Assembly (NCBI GenBank): GCA_009801015.1
Contig: VHZZ01000108.1
Coordinates: 55,227 to 79,719 of the forward strand
Direction of reading: 5' to 3'
DNA: 24,493 nucleotides
From: Silene noctiflora
Lineage: Eukaryota > Streptophyta > Magnoliopsida > Caryophyllales > Caryophyllaceae
Under the pieces are notes generated by a model, which worked only from the letters and a program-made list of their open reading frames with translations, did not search any database and was not told where the DNA came from. Shown piece by piece: positions 10,042 to 21,200 of the stretch (position 1 is the stretch's first letter; every line of letters begins with the position of its first letter). The position numbers and the translations under genes were made by a program.

Positions 10042-11787
10042 TCAGTTGCTCACTTCTTTCTTCAATAACTCTGCGATTCTTTTAGAAATACAATACGCCA
10101 CTGATTCGATTGTAATCATGGGATTAACTCCAACAGCAGTTGGCAATACACTCCCATCACAAACGAACAATCCATTCACTTCCCAACTTTCACCATTTTC
10201 ATCAACTGCACCTTCTTCATGTGTAGCCCCCATTCTACAACTACCCATCTGGTGAGCACACCCATAATTTGCCCACTTCTCGACCCTTGACCTCGGTCCA
10301 CCTGGTGCTATAACCGTGTCCAAGAACTCTTCCATGTCTTCCTCTTTTATATCTTTACATTTTAGCTTTTGACCGTCACTTCTATATGTACCTATCTCAG
10401 TAGCTCCTGCAGCTTTCAGGATTCTTAGACACTGTCTTAACCCAATTTTTAGATTTTCTTTATCAGGGTCGTTCAATCGGTATGTGATTCTCCCCTCCGA
10501 TTTAACCTCACCCGAAGAACTTTGATCCCTGACTAATGCAAATAGATTTGCTGTTCTTCCATACTTGGCCATCCTTTCTTTCATGTCCTGGCCCGAAACC
10601 CATGGCATTAAGGCGGAAAATGAGGCTGGGCCTAGTGCCGGGGCTTCGATTATCGCATGAATGGTGGAATTCTCAGAAACCACCTTATGAAGTGAAGTAA
10701 TGATGCCTCCTTCGTAAGGTCTTCCTTTTGGACTTGGTAAAGATTCTGGAAAGTAACCCCATGCCAATAATGTCGGATGCAAACGGAGGTTTGACCCGAT
10801 ATTTGAATTCTTTAACCCACTAGAAATTAACAAGGGGGGAGTTGAAAGAGACCCACAAGCTGAAATCGAGACTTTTGCTTCAATTTGGATTCTTTTCGAC
10901 ACATCATTGCTCAATGGAGTCGCTAAAACACCCACACATTTTTTTCTTCTTGTTCCACTGTCATTTTCTTTCAGTAAAAACTTCTCTGCCTTACACTTCG
11001 TCAAAACTATAGCACCATTATTAACCGCATCAACCAACCAAGTTGTGTCGGTTCCCTTCTTGTCTCCCCTCCTACAGCCATAGCAGCATGAACCACAGTA
11101 ATGGCTATCAGACGAGTTTCTAGCCACCTTATCAGCCTTTAAACCTAACGCATCACACCCTTTTCGGAGAACTTGATTCTGAAATCCTTCTTCTGAACAA
11201 TTCTCAGTAACTCCAATTCTCTCCCAAACCTCATTCATGGCTTGTTTATAATCATCGGTTCCAAAAATGGGTAACTTATGATCCACGGACCATTCTCTGA
11301 GGACGGAATCTGGTGTTTTGATGCAAGCCGACCAATTCACAGCCGATCCACCACCAACTGTTGATCCTGCAAAGATCATCATCTTCGCATCAAGGGTTGA
11401 CATGATGCCACCTGACAAGTACAGTTGATCCATTGATGGACCCTCTAAAGAAGAGTAATCCCCTGAAGCAAAGTAGTCCCCTTTCTCGACGACTATTACT
11501 TTGAGGCCAGAGTTTGCTAGAATGGCAGCTGCGACTCCTCCTCCACAACCAGACCCAACTATTACAGCATCACATTTAATTTTCAGAATATTTTGGTTAG
11601 GATCTTCTGTGACTTGTAAGCCTTTTTCTTTTAGAGCTTGCACAAGCGATGAATTATTTAGATTGCTGCATTCAATGACTCCCTTTTGAAGTGGTCGTTC
11701 TTCTAACAAAGGCTCGACTGATGATCTCTTCGTGTCCACACTGTAACCGATAGCTTCCCATGCCGGATTTTGGGAATTTTCATCAGT
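10042..11787 (-). CDS. FAO: FAO exon 3 (residues 172–752, catalytic part)
   Basis: The acceptor TGCAG at 11792–11788 is followed by [15 protein letters not shown], the standard family sequence at this point. The frame stays open for 581 codons to TGA at 10044–10042. It contains all FAD-binding and catalytic motifs. The apparent 584-residue open frame starting at TTG (11796) includes three intron codons. Confidence 0.96.
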   Translation of the reverse strand, partial: TDENSQNPAWEAIGYSVDTKRSSVEPLLEERPLQKGVIECSNLNNSSLVQALKEKGLQVTEDPNQNILKIKCDAVIVGSGCGGGVAAAILANSGLKVIVVEKGDYFASGDYSSLEGPSMDQLYLSGGIMSTLDAKMMIFAGSTVGGGSAVNWSACIKTPDSVLREWSVDHKLPIFGTDDYKQAMNEVWERIGVTENCSEEGFQNQVLRKGCDALGLKADKVARNSSDSHYCGSCCYGCRRGDKKGTDTTWLVDAVNNGAIVLTKCKAEKFLLKENDSGTRRKKCVGVLATPLSNDVSKRIQIEAKVSISACGSLSTPPLLISSGLKNSNIGSNLRLHPTLLAWGYFPESLPSPKGRPYEGGIITSLHKVVSENSTIHAIIEAPALGPASFSALMPWVSGQDMKERMAKYGRTANLFALVRDQSSSGEVKSEGRITYRLNDPDKENLKIGLRQCLRILKAAGATEIGTYRSDGQKLKCKDIKEEDMEEFLDTVIAPGGPRSRVEKWANYGCAHQMGSCRMGATHEEGAVDENGESWEVNGLFVCDGSVLPTAVGVNPMITIESVAYCISKRIAELLKKEVSN

Positions 11788-14745
11788 CTGCAGCAAAACA
11801 AGGAAAAAAGTGAGTACAATATTATTGTTATAGAGGAGTGGCTCAAATCCTCTAAAGAATTCAAGCTAATCAAAGATTTGTTTAATTTGTTATCATTTCC
11901 GCTTGATCAAAGACTTAATATTATGCGGCTTTAGAACAAGTGGGATGGGATCACTTAAAGAAATCCAAGGCGGAGTAGGGAAAGCCAGCCCGGTATAGGC
12001 AAGGTCTAACGTGGATTTTATGGCGTATGGACAAGCGGACTAGTAGAAAGGACCTATGTTGGTGTATTTTAAAACGAAACTTTTGTAATGGTCATCGGAA
12101 CACAACCTCCTCATACTGTTAATGCAATACTAGGATGTCCGATTCTTTTGGACTTGACTTTTCTGAACGGAAGTTATAGGATCTTAATTTTTCTAAACTG
12201 AACTTATAGAACCTTAACTTTTCCGAACTGAACATATAAGAGTCAACGATTAAAATAAAAAAAGTAGTCTTATATTTGTACACTAAAAAATGTTAGTTCA
12301 ATACTATATCCCAAGAATGCGGGAAAGTGTATACATATTCAATGACTGGTTCTTACTGGCAGAACATAGCATATTGAGTACGTTATGTAATTAGTTGACT
12401 AATCCCGGTGCTTAATAACAGCAAGGGGTGATTATTGGTTAAACAACCGACTCCAAGAAGCCTAATATTTGGTACGCTTGTTAGGTAGTAATTAGTTGAC
12501 TAATCCCGTTGTTTAATAACAAAACATCGAAATCAGCATTCATTAATCTATCACTCTAATCCATTAACACGCAAACTAACAATTAACATGTAATTATGTA
12601 ATTAAAAGTACGGAGTATTAAACAATTAGCCACTGCTTATTTTGTGGAATCAACTTCACATCTTGTATAGTTTTATAGTATATAATAACTTCTGAATGCA
12701 AACATACCCGATTCTTTAGCCGCTAATTCGTCGAATATCTATTAATTCAATTGCAAAGAGCAAAAACAACCTTTTAGCTGCTATAACTTCCTAGTTACAC
12801 CGACAATGCCTCGGTCTAGTTGTTAAAATGAAGGTATCGTGTACAAATGGACCATAGATACGGATCCCCACTCCAGCATTATTAATACCCTTACCCTTAT
12901 GGCTTATTTAACAATAAAATAAAAATATAGCTCCCTAGTTACACCATACAAGGGATCTAATGATATTGGAGAAAATTATTTGGTCATTCCATTTCCATAC
13001 ACTTATTTATTTGGCTATCAACTATTCCGATTCTTACATCAACCAAACACTTATTTATATGGCCATAACAAACATGACGTCTTTGCCTCAATACCCACTC
13101 TAATAATAAATGAAACCTTAACTTATTGCTCAAAAAAGTCCTTGAATACTTCTGGTATAACAAAAAGCGTATTCCGACTCAACTGAACTGAGTTGAACTT
13201 AACGAAGCTGTACTAAATTAAACTAAATTGGGGTAAGAGTTAATTTGTGAAAAGATGAACTAAAATAAATAGAGCTGAGTTGAACTGAAATGAGCTGAAA
13301 TAAAGGCCAAAAGAGCGGAGACTTCAAGTAGGTGCTATATTTGAATTTTAAGACAAGATATATCGTCTTAAAATAGTTGTCTTAAAATAGATAAAGTGTA
13401 TAAAGATAAACCTCAAGAAATTCAGGAAAAAAAAAAGGCAGAGAAAATGGAGAATTACCCGGGAGAAGAAGACAAAGTTGCAAACAACTTTGACAACGAA
13501 AAACACAATCCTTAAGGAAGTCCAATAACTTTCCTTTGACCAATTTTGTAGTATTTTTTCCCTTTTGTCCAAGCTCAGTTCTGTGAAGCTATGAATAAAT
13601 GGCCATCTCCAATCTAAACACAACGACCCACATAGTAATAGTGTGCCTGATCTTGTTGACAATAGTGTTAGCACTATTTTTATTAGTAACACAGCTTCGG
13701 GTAAACCTCTTTTCACTATTTTCTCGGCCACCTGTTTCATCCAATATGAATATGGAAAGGTTATAAGGAGCCAAAAACTGTATGATGATGATCATAAAGG
13801 TTCTTTTTAATTTTGGAGAACTATGGTACAACCAGCTTTCAGGAATTGGCTGTCATGTCTGTGAATAATGTGACTTGTCACCAACTTTGTGTTTGTTTAA
13901 ATTAAAAGTGCAAGTTTGTTACAAGATTATAGTACTTGTATTACAAATTGTTTAAAACAATAGTTTTTCAGTGACCCCGTAATCTTTGTAGTCACTTTCA
14001 TCAATATTTAAGATTGATTAATCACAACTTAAAAGTCAAAGGAGAATAGTTGAATAGATATTAAAAATAAAAACAAAAACAATTACATTAAAGCCAAGTT
14101 ATCTATCTATCTATCTATCTATCTATCTTAAAGACTCCGCTTAAGTCTATCGTGATATTGTCAGTCACTGTCACTGCCAGTAAGTATCTTTGTGGCACAA
14201 GTGTCAAACAGTTCATACATTACAAAGACACAAACAATTACCCACCAACAATATAAACATACCCAACAATGTTCTTAAGGTCTACATTTTAGAGGAGATA
14301 TACTGGGGTAAAAGATAAACAAATGATTATATTGTAAAATGGATTTTTAAGAAACCGTATTACTCGTTCCGTACTTGGCTAACTGATTATGTGGGATTGT
14401 TGGTGTCCTTGGAACAAAACAAAAAGAACCCAATCGGTGGCAATTTGTTTAGAAACAAAGTAAAAGTTAAAAACAATGATTAATATGATGATTAGGAGAC
14501 AATACCTGATTAGGAATAGGAGGTTGGGATGCAGAAGACTCATAAAAGGAAGTTAAGGAAGGATTAAGTGGGTAACTAAAAGAGGAAGGTGGGATTGAAG
14601 GGAGAAAAGTTTCACACATGGCAGATAATGATTGGATCTGAGATTCACAAAAACCATGATTAAACCTTGTACTACTTGTAGTAGTACTAGTATTACTAAT
14701 CTTCTTGTTATTGTTGCATCCTCTTAATAATGGATGACAATTCAT
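10042..14745 (-). CDS. FAO: Long-chain-alcohol oxidase (GMC oxidoreductase), complete gene, 3 exons
   Basis: This is a membrane-bound FAD enzyme that oxidises long-chain fatty alcohols to aldehydes with O2, releasing H2O2 (EC 1.1.3.20). Exons 14745–14506, 13731–13459 and 11787–10042 join at GT–AG introns, all in phase 0. They give 752 residues, the usual family length. Order of parts: N-terminal motif [24 protein letters not shown] (residues 30–53), two hydrophobic segments (about 92–115 and 153–170), Rossmann FAD site [10 protein letters not shown] (about 246–255), [16 protein letters not shown] (about 310–325), a Cys cluster [12 protein letters not shown] (about 401–412), and C-terminal GMC part with HQMGSCRMG (His683) and VNPM (Asn726). 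No defect is seen. The start is the first ATG, followed by HPLLRG as in relatives. The exact paralogue is not resolved. Confidence 0.96.
12159..12240. repeat. 30-bp tandem repeat, about 2.8 copies
   Basis: Units begin ttttctgaacgg (12159), ttttctaaactg (12189) and ttttccgaactg (12219), with an exact 30-bp period and moderate divergence. The core (aactgaacttatagaaccttaa) resembles the AACTGAACT-type sequence later in the same intron. Confidence 0.8.
12379..12521. repeat. Direct duplication around TAATTAGTTGACTAATCCC
   Basis: The 19-base word occurs at 12388–12406 and 12489–12507, each followed by a near-identical 14-base extension ending ttaataaca. The offset is 101 bp. Both copies are preceded by gtacg. 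It looks like an old local duplication inside FAO intron 2. Confidence 0.75.
13459..13731 (-). CDS. FAO: FAO exon 2 (residues 81–171)
   Basis: The acceptor CAG at 13734–13732 is followed by [14 protein letters not shown]. The exon ends VFFSR with donor GTAATT at 13458. The 91 residues carry both hydrophobic membrane segments and the family motif [15 protein letters not shown]. The in-frame ATG at 13740 lies in the intron and is not a start. Confidence 0.94.
14101..14128. repeat. Microsatellite (ATCT)7
   Basis: Seven perfect ATCT units, inside FAO intron 1 (14505–13732). Likely polymorphic. Confidence 0.95.
14506..14745 (-). CDS. FAO: FAO exon 1 (residues 1–80)
   Basis: Starts at ATG (14745) and ends PIPNQ before the donor GTATT at 14505. 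It encodes the conserved N-terminal helix region [22 protein letters not shown] run of Asn, Ser and Thr (residues 11–26) is variable sequence. Phase 0 at the end. Confidence 0.94.
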
Positions 14746-14815
14746 GGTGCGTTTTTGTCTGTGTTTGTTGTTTTAACACACAATAAAGAATATGAAGTTG
14801 TGTACTTATGTTCAA

Positions 14816-14826
14816 CTATATATATG
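14816..14826 (-). promoter_or_regulatory. Candidate TATA box of FAO
   Basis: The coding strand reads CATATATATAG about 70–80 nt upstream of the ATG. The stretch between is free of upstream ATG codons that matter, apart from short A/T-rich leader sequence. The distance allows a 5' leader of about 45 nt. Confidence 0.55.
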
Positions 14827-14829
14827 AAT

Positions 14830-16039
14830 ACTTGATTGTATATGTTCACTAGGAGTAATAGGAGTCTTGTTTAATCTCTATCACTTTGTCCATATTGTCT
14901 AGGTGACTTATACTTGTTCACATCTCTTTATCCCCACTCATGGCTAATGTTTTGAGGTGCACTCGATAAACCTCCGAGTATACACGATAGCCTGTAAATC
15001 ACGAATATCGGGTAAGCCATCTAAAAGTGACAAACTCGCAATTTAGAAGGCATAGACTCAAGCTATTATAAACATTTATGTATTTATATTATATTTATAA
15101 TTTATCCCGGTATTAAAAATAATGAATTTTTTTAGTAACAATTATAAACATCTACAAAATTAACATATTTATACAAAAGGTTATACTCATTCATGAACAT
15201 GATTTACTTAATCATGGACATAAATGACCATTATACCCCTGTCATATTTACACCCCATTTTCTATTTTGTATAATCCTCTCAAATTACAATCCAACTCCG
15301 TCAAACCACCGAGCTCCCCACCACCACCTCCGCTCCCCGCGCCGACCATACTGTCAGACCCCTGCAACAACCACCAGCACCTACCACCTACATCGGACCC
15401 CTGCTTCAAATGGTTCGTTCCATTTTATTAAAGGTTGCTAGCAAATCTGAAATGTCATCGTCCCTATCTCCATTTACCTCTTTCATAAGATTATATAGGA
15501 GTCATTAATGTCAAAACATTATTGATTTGTTAGTAGACAGCAACCTTGAAAAGTGTACATTACTTTTGATTGTTGCCGACTTGCCGTAACCTACTGCACT
15601 TTGGATCCAAAGCCCCCCTTTTCTTTGAAAATCTAGATTGAAATAAACCCTAATTTAATTAATTTAAATTAATTATCTAATTTAATATAACATAATTAAT
15701 AATTGATAAAACTTAATAAATGAGGCTTATTACTAGATCGACGTGAGAATTAACATCCGTTATTGTGTAATTTGCTCTTTTTTTTATTAACTTTGTGAGG
15801 AAGTGAATTAGAGAGATTTTTTTTTTGTCTCTAAGCAAAGGGCATACTATGAAAAAATAATGAAAAAAAGTCCATGAAGGAGAAACTCATCCATGAAAGA
15901 GCAACTGATTGCAAAAGTAGTTAATAATAGAGCTTGTTTACAATATATTTATGTAACAGCGTATAACACGTATATATAAACATGACAAGTTTGAGTTATA
16001 CTCCATATAACCTAAAATCCGGTGAATCAAAAATACTCC
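14830..16039. other. Intergenic between FAO start and PCS end, no gene seen
   Basis: This is the FAO upstream region. A C-rich patch with many CCACC words (15305–15400) gives a short open frame (15193–15441) that resembles no protein I know and looks like simple-sequence bias. Poly-T and AT-rich runs around 15640–15830 are otherwise unremarkable. Confidence 0.6.
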
Positions 16040-16096
16040 GTATGTGCTTCCAATAGTCGCCTAACATGAATCCTCGGCAACTATTGGAGCACATAC
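16040..16096. repeat. Hairpin, 21-bp imperfect stem, 14-nt loop
   Basis: The left arm 16040–16061 (gtatgtgcttccaatagtcgcc) pairs with the right arm 16076–16096 with one bulge and one mismatch. It lies about 430 bp beyond the PCS stop. Stem length and loop size suit a small-RNA precursor or an old short inverted repeat. No known miRNA was recognised in either arm. Confidence 0.8.
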
Positions 16097-16521
16097 TAGT
16101 CCATTGTATTTGCCGTAATACAAAATGCATCTAGAACTCAAAGTCTAGTTTACAATGTGAAGCACAACCAATTTGGTTTGCATTCTTCTATTCCAATTAA
16201 GTGGGCATACATTTAATCACCAATTTCTGCTTGGACTGTATTTCTGCACGTCTTCACAATAATACGATCTTATTAGATTATGTTTTCTTTCTATTGCATA
16301 TTTTCAAAGAGACATTAAACATTTACACACCATTGTGTTTCTGATCAAAGAAATTTTGTGATGACATTCAATGATTTTCAAGCCTTCTGACATCGACTTG
16401 AAACATTCCTGGATCTCATTCCTACGACTCCATCGTGATCTTTGTAAAAAGCAATAGCATCATGCGCAGAAATCTGTCAAATCTCGGGTACTCTGATTGA
16501 AACTGTTTCTAATAATCTCAC

Positions 16522-16596
16522 TCATATAATGCCGGAGGAGCTTGAGGGCTGGAGATCTGCCGTTAGGAAATGTAGCTGTCGTCGTAGATGCAATAC
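16522..16596 (-). CDS. PCS1: PCS exon 8 (residues 473–496) with stop
   Basis: Acceptor GCTGCAG (to 16597), then [11 protein letters not shown], which is conserved, followed by [13 protein letters not shown] and TGA at 16524–16522. Relatives I know continue with a charged or Cys-containing tail. Here it is short and Ser-rich. Confidence 0.9.
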   Translation of the reverse strand, partial: VLHLRRQLHFLTADLQPSSSSGII

Positions 16597-18225
16597 CTGC
16601 AGCAAGTCAAACACATAATTGGGCAACAACGAGAAACGACTAATTAACACCAAGATGTCTAATTTATGATAAGTACTCCAAATTACATTCAATAGTGATT
16701 ACGATATTTTTCTACAAAAGAAGATGAGACTTTTAAGACGGCTGAAGGAGATAGAAATTAGCACTGACAAGTGACAATCAGTTCCATACTTCTAACCATC
16801 CCAATCTGTCATGGACGCCAAGCAGACACTAACAGCAGCTCGTCAAACTGTGCAGGCCCCCAGATACCAACACACATCCTTTCATAAACGGTGGATTTCT
16901 TAGCATATAAGCTTCCAAAAAGGTAAGTACACTACAGTTTTTATGAGTTATGACTAATACCGTCATTCCCTAAACACTCATTTAAGCATTTTAAATCTCT
17001 ACCAATGTCCTCAATAATCTGCGTTGTTACACATTTAGACTTTAACAAAAAAAAAATCAGGACATTGATTAATCATTTTAACTATTTAAATGGCACACTC
17101 GTCATTAGTCCAATCTTATTATTGGCCATGGGTCAAGTTCACCAAAATTGAAACTCTCGTTTGAGTAAACTTGCCTTCTTTAGTTGAAAACAAATTGGAA
17201 TTTATAACAAGAACAATATAAAGCATCTGCCTTGCTAGACTTACATACCTCTTGCCGGAGCAAATCAGGAAGATTGTCAGTGGATACAATAACACAAAAT
17301 TCTTCGCGCAACTTCAAATGTTTAAGATAAGACCATGTGCTAGGAGGCAAGGACAATATTAGTACTGTCAGAACATCATCCACTGATGGATTGCCATTAG
17401 AGGTATTTGAACCATCTTCAGACGACTTCCTTTGACAGCAAGGAACCAACATTTCTACTCCACGCTCAGGATCCTTCATAATTATACTGCCAGAGGCTAT
17501 GGAGATAGATTGTAAATTGTCAGCTTTTGGAGATTTCAAATGACTTGATTTAGAATAGGTTGCACTGCAGGAATCGACATTGCCACACAAAAGCTGAGCA
17601 CCTTGATGGCACACTTCAGAAGCAATTTCACGCAAGGAACTGTGAGAAGTAAAAGATGCATCGCACGTGCAAGATGATTCACTTAAAAGCCATCTAATTA
17701 CATGTTTATAGAGTTCTGTCTCTTGTACTTGCTTCAGTACTTCTTCCTGAAAATCAAATGTCAATAACTGACATTGAGTATGAACTCGCAACTGTGATGT
17801 TTAAAAAGTCTTGCATCAAATATAAATCTGCACAAACCTTAATAACCAGCCTTCTATTTTCCGCTTCACTAAGACACTTGCTTCTATCCTCCGGTATTCG
17901 AACTTCAGCAACCCAATTGATAAGATTTCTCAGATTTTTAGGAGCTGATGTAAAGATAGCAGAAATAATATCCTCAACCCCTTCAATGTCCTCTGAAGAT
18001 AAAAGATGTGGAATCACGTCGGTCAAGTATTTAGTAGCAGTTTCACAATCAACATTTCGACAGCTCTGCAAAGAATCTAGAGTACGATGAAGACAATTTT
18101 GTAGGAACATTGTAACAGATATGATAGAGAAATTAGTAAGAATATTGTGACAGATAGTCATGTTCTAACCCAGCCACAATAGGCGCCTCTAGAGAGCAAT
18201 GTTCCTATAAGTTTTCATGTCGGTT

Positions 18226-18256
<31 letters not shown>

Positions 18257-21200
18257 GCGCCTTAATCCCAAAATGATTTGAGGTTGGCTTACATGAATCA
18301 TCCTTTAGAACCATCCCGAACCGTTCGTGGTCGCACACCTCAAAATGCGAATATTTAGTAAGAGAAAAGTGAAAAGCAAATGGGAAGTGAAACATAATAC
18401 AAAAGTCAACTTAAAACCTATAGGTTTGAAAATCAAAAACGCAATTTTCTTTTATAGAAACTTAGAATTTAGATCTCAAATACACATTAATAACAATAGT
18501 TTTGAAAGTAGAAGTAAAAGTTAATGTTTCGGAAAATTGTAAAAGTAAACAAAGTATGATTGATTATATAGAAAGTTTTTAGGTAAAACGTTTGATAAAT
18601 CTCAAAAGTAAACAAATAATTTTAAAAATTAAAATAAAACGATAAAATTAGATAGTTCATATAAGAACAGATACTAAAAATCCACATGTACCCTTTCCCT
18701 CCATTGTGCTCTCTCCGTCACCATACACTCTCCAATCCCTCATATCATGTTCAATCACTTTGAACCAAGTTTCTTTTAGGTCTCCCTCTACCCCTCATCA
18801 CCATAAACTTTTTGGGTTTCTTTTGGGGCCATAAACTTCGCATGTGAGTGTTTTTGGCCATCCACTGTCGGTCCCAAGCCCGAATAAAGGAGGAGGTTGT
18901 GGTAGGTTTGTGGCAGCCAGCGTAAAACTTTCGTCACACATTATGGACTTGAATCGGAATTTCAAGTTCGTTAACGTGAGAAAAAAAAATTACAATTCAT
19001 ATTTATGTATCATCACTATCATTACCCTATTGCCTCTACAAAGGCTTCTGCTCCAGACTGGCTCAGAAGTTCATAACCTTTCCTTTAAACAAAAGAGGTC
19101 GGTACAAATTTATTTTAACCATAAACGGGGAGATATCCACTATTTCATGAAAAAATAAAGTGCAGAGGATAAAGCCATTTAGGTTAGTCCATGATATCAC
19201 AAAGCCAAAGAACAATAAATTAGTGCAACCATCAGGAATAGGCATAAACATAGAACTTATTTGAATAAATTAAATAGCCTAGCATTCACATCACTTGTAC
19301 ATCATTTGTAAGCAGGCAGGACAACTAGTCTACAGAATCATCAGCCAAAATTTGAAGGAAAGGAGGGAGGAGCATACCACTGTATAAAGAATTGATGGTG
19401 CCCTCTCAAGCCTTGATAAAAGCATGAACCTGAAAATTATATAATATAGATTATGTAGAGGCTTCCAAATTAAGCAAACAACGGCAAACTTCACTAGAGG
19501 TCAAACATCTGAGATAAGACACATAATATGTGTTTTTCTTTGGCGGGGCTAAGGAACAGAGGTCAAGGATAGAAGTAGAATTAGATAATCTATACAACAT
19601 ATCTCACTTTTTCTGACAGTGAAAACCATACTAAACTGAATAGCAAACTAAATATTTTAGCAGATACAGAGAAGAGAATGCAGACCTAGGAAAACAAGGA
19701 TTTGGCTACACAAAAATTGACAGTGAAAAATCAAATGAGTTGGCGCCACCCGGTGGCACCCAATCTCGGCGCCACCCTCTCACATGTAATAAGTAGGGAC
19801 CCTAAAAATAATGAGTGAATGTGAGAGGGTGACACCCAATCTCGGCGCCACCGGGTGGCGCCCTATCATTATCATGATCACCACAACATACTGTCAACTT
19901 ATAAATAAAGAAAATAAGAAGCTCTTTAGCTAAGCCATTAGTACCTGACCTTTAACTCAAAAATTCAAATTTCAAAGAGAAAATGATCCCACAATCAGAA
20001 AAAGAACTTCTGTCAACTTGCACCATAAATCAGCACGGCAAATTATAAAACAAGCATCTTCACATACCCTCTATGAAGCCCCGTATCTTCATCGACAGTG
20101 TCCATAGCATCCCATAGAAGTGTGAGAGGAACCCAATGAGGTGGATACTTGAATCGAGCTACATCAAGAATAAGTACCATGTCCTTTTCAGCATGGTAGC
20201 CACCTATTGGAGAAAAATGGCCAGATCCAGTCTGCTTGAATAATGTAAAATAAATTAGTAGATAAGATGTGCCATTTGATAATAAGATTTTAACATGAAA
20301 CCATAATTATATCTACCAAGGATAATTAACAGTTGTGGGCGAGTTTCCTTCGATTAGCTCACGCCAACCACCACGAGCATACATAACCAAATGCTCTTAA
20401 GAGTAATTTAAAGGCCCAATCAGAAATCAGGCCGATATTGATAAAAGCAAACACAGAAATACAAGTGAGTGTGTAATCAATTTCATGGATCTTAAGCAAC
20501 TTGATCATAAACATAGTGTCATAAAGGAATGTGTACGATATCTGGCATTATAGCACGTAAGGATTGTCAACCATGCCCCATCTACGAGGCTACTTACAGA
20601 GCACATCGTGATATTTCCAATGAAAAAATGAGCCTGGAAAACTTTTCGTCCTTCCTAAAAGCCTAGAGCGGTAGAGCCTCAAGGGGTAGAAAGAAAATTT
20701 TCTTAGAAAAATGACAAAAATTTAAAACTACTAATACTATTTTTGTTCAACTATGGTTGTTCTCTTCTTTCCCTGGTAACTTCTTTCATTTGTCCCTACT
20801 GCTTTAATCTTCGGTACACTTTTTATAAGCAAAACGACAACATAATGGACTATCATGGTTTAAAAAATATGCATGCTACTGTTAATTTGACATCTTATTT
20901 TTATCGTGTTTTTCCTCTTTTTTTTCCTTTGCTTTTCTATCTGTTTTTATTTTACCTCTTTTTGACAGTCATGTTAGCCTAGAAATCCAAATCATTGTCG
21001 TGTAAACTAAAAAGAGTGTACTGTTCCACAATTGCACAGCTTGGCAGCTTGCTGTTGTTTAAGATATCGTAAATGAAGAGGGTTGTACCACATGTCTAGT
21101 ACACATTCAAAATCAAGCCATTATGGGACTTACAACAATACTACAGTACGTTTTATATAACTGACACCATTGGGAACGTTCCACTCATGATGTTCCTATA

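Larger units (their letters stand above)
11788..13458 (-). other. FAO intron 2 (1671 bp), repeat-bearing
   Basis: GT–AG intron without coding potential. It holds a 30-bp tandem repeat, a dispersed 100-bp-spaced duplication and AACTGAACT-type low-complexity sequence (about 13163–13290). Short gtcttaaaat words occur at 13346–13390, near the donor. Confidence 0.85.

Noticed and set aside
12980-13186. 68-residue open frame on the plus strand
   Set aside because: Lies in FAO intron 2 on the opposite strand with no recognisable protein features.
14101-14128. CRISPR-like or regulatory array
   Set aside because: Plain tetranucleotide microsatellite without spacers.
10042-14745. Functional link or cluster between FAO and PCS
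   Set aside because: The two enzymes share no known pathway. Same-strand adjacency with 1.8 kb between the coding parts is normal in plant genomes.
15193-15441. Pro/His-rich 82-residue open frame
   Set aside because: C-rich simple-sequence bias, no known domain, no promoter or splice support seen.
17758-18090. 110-residue open frame antisense to PCS
   Set aside because: Mirror of PCS exon 6 and intron 6; the real frame is on the minus strand.
18189-18395. Short minus-strand frame with a run of Leu
   Set aside because: Produced by the (TTG)n tail of the SINE read as Leu codons.
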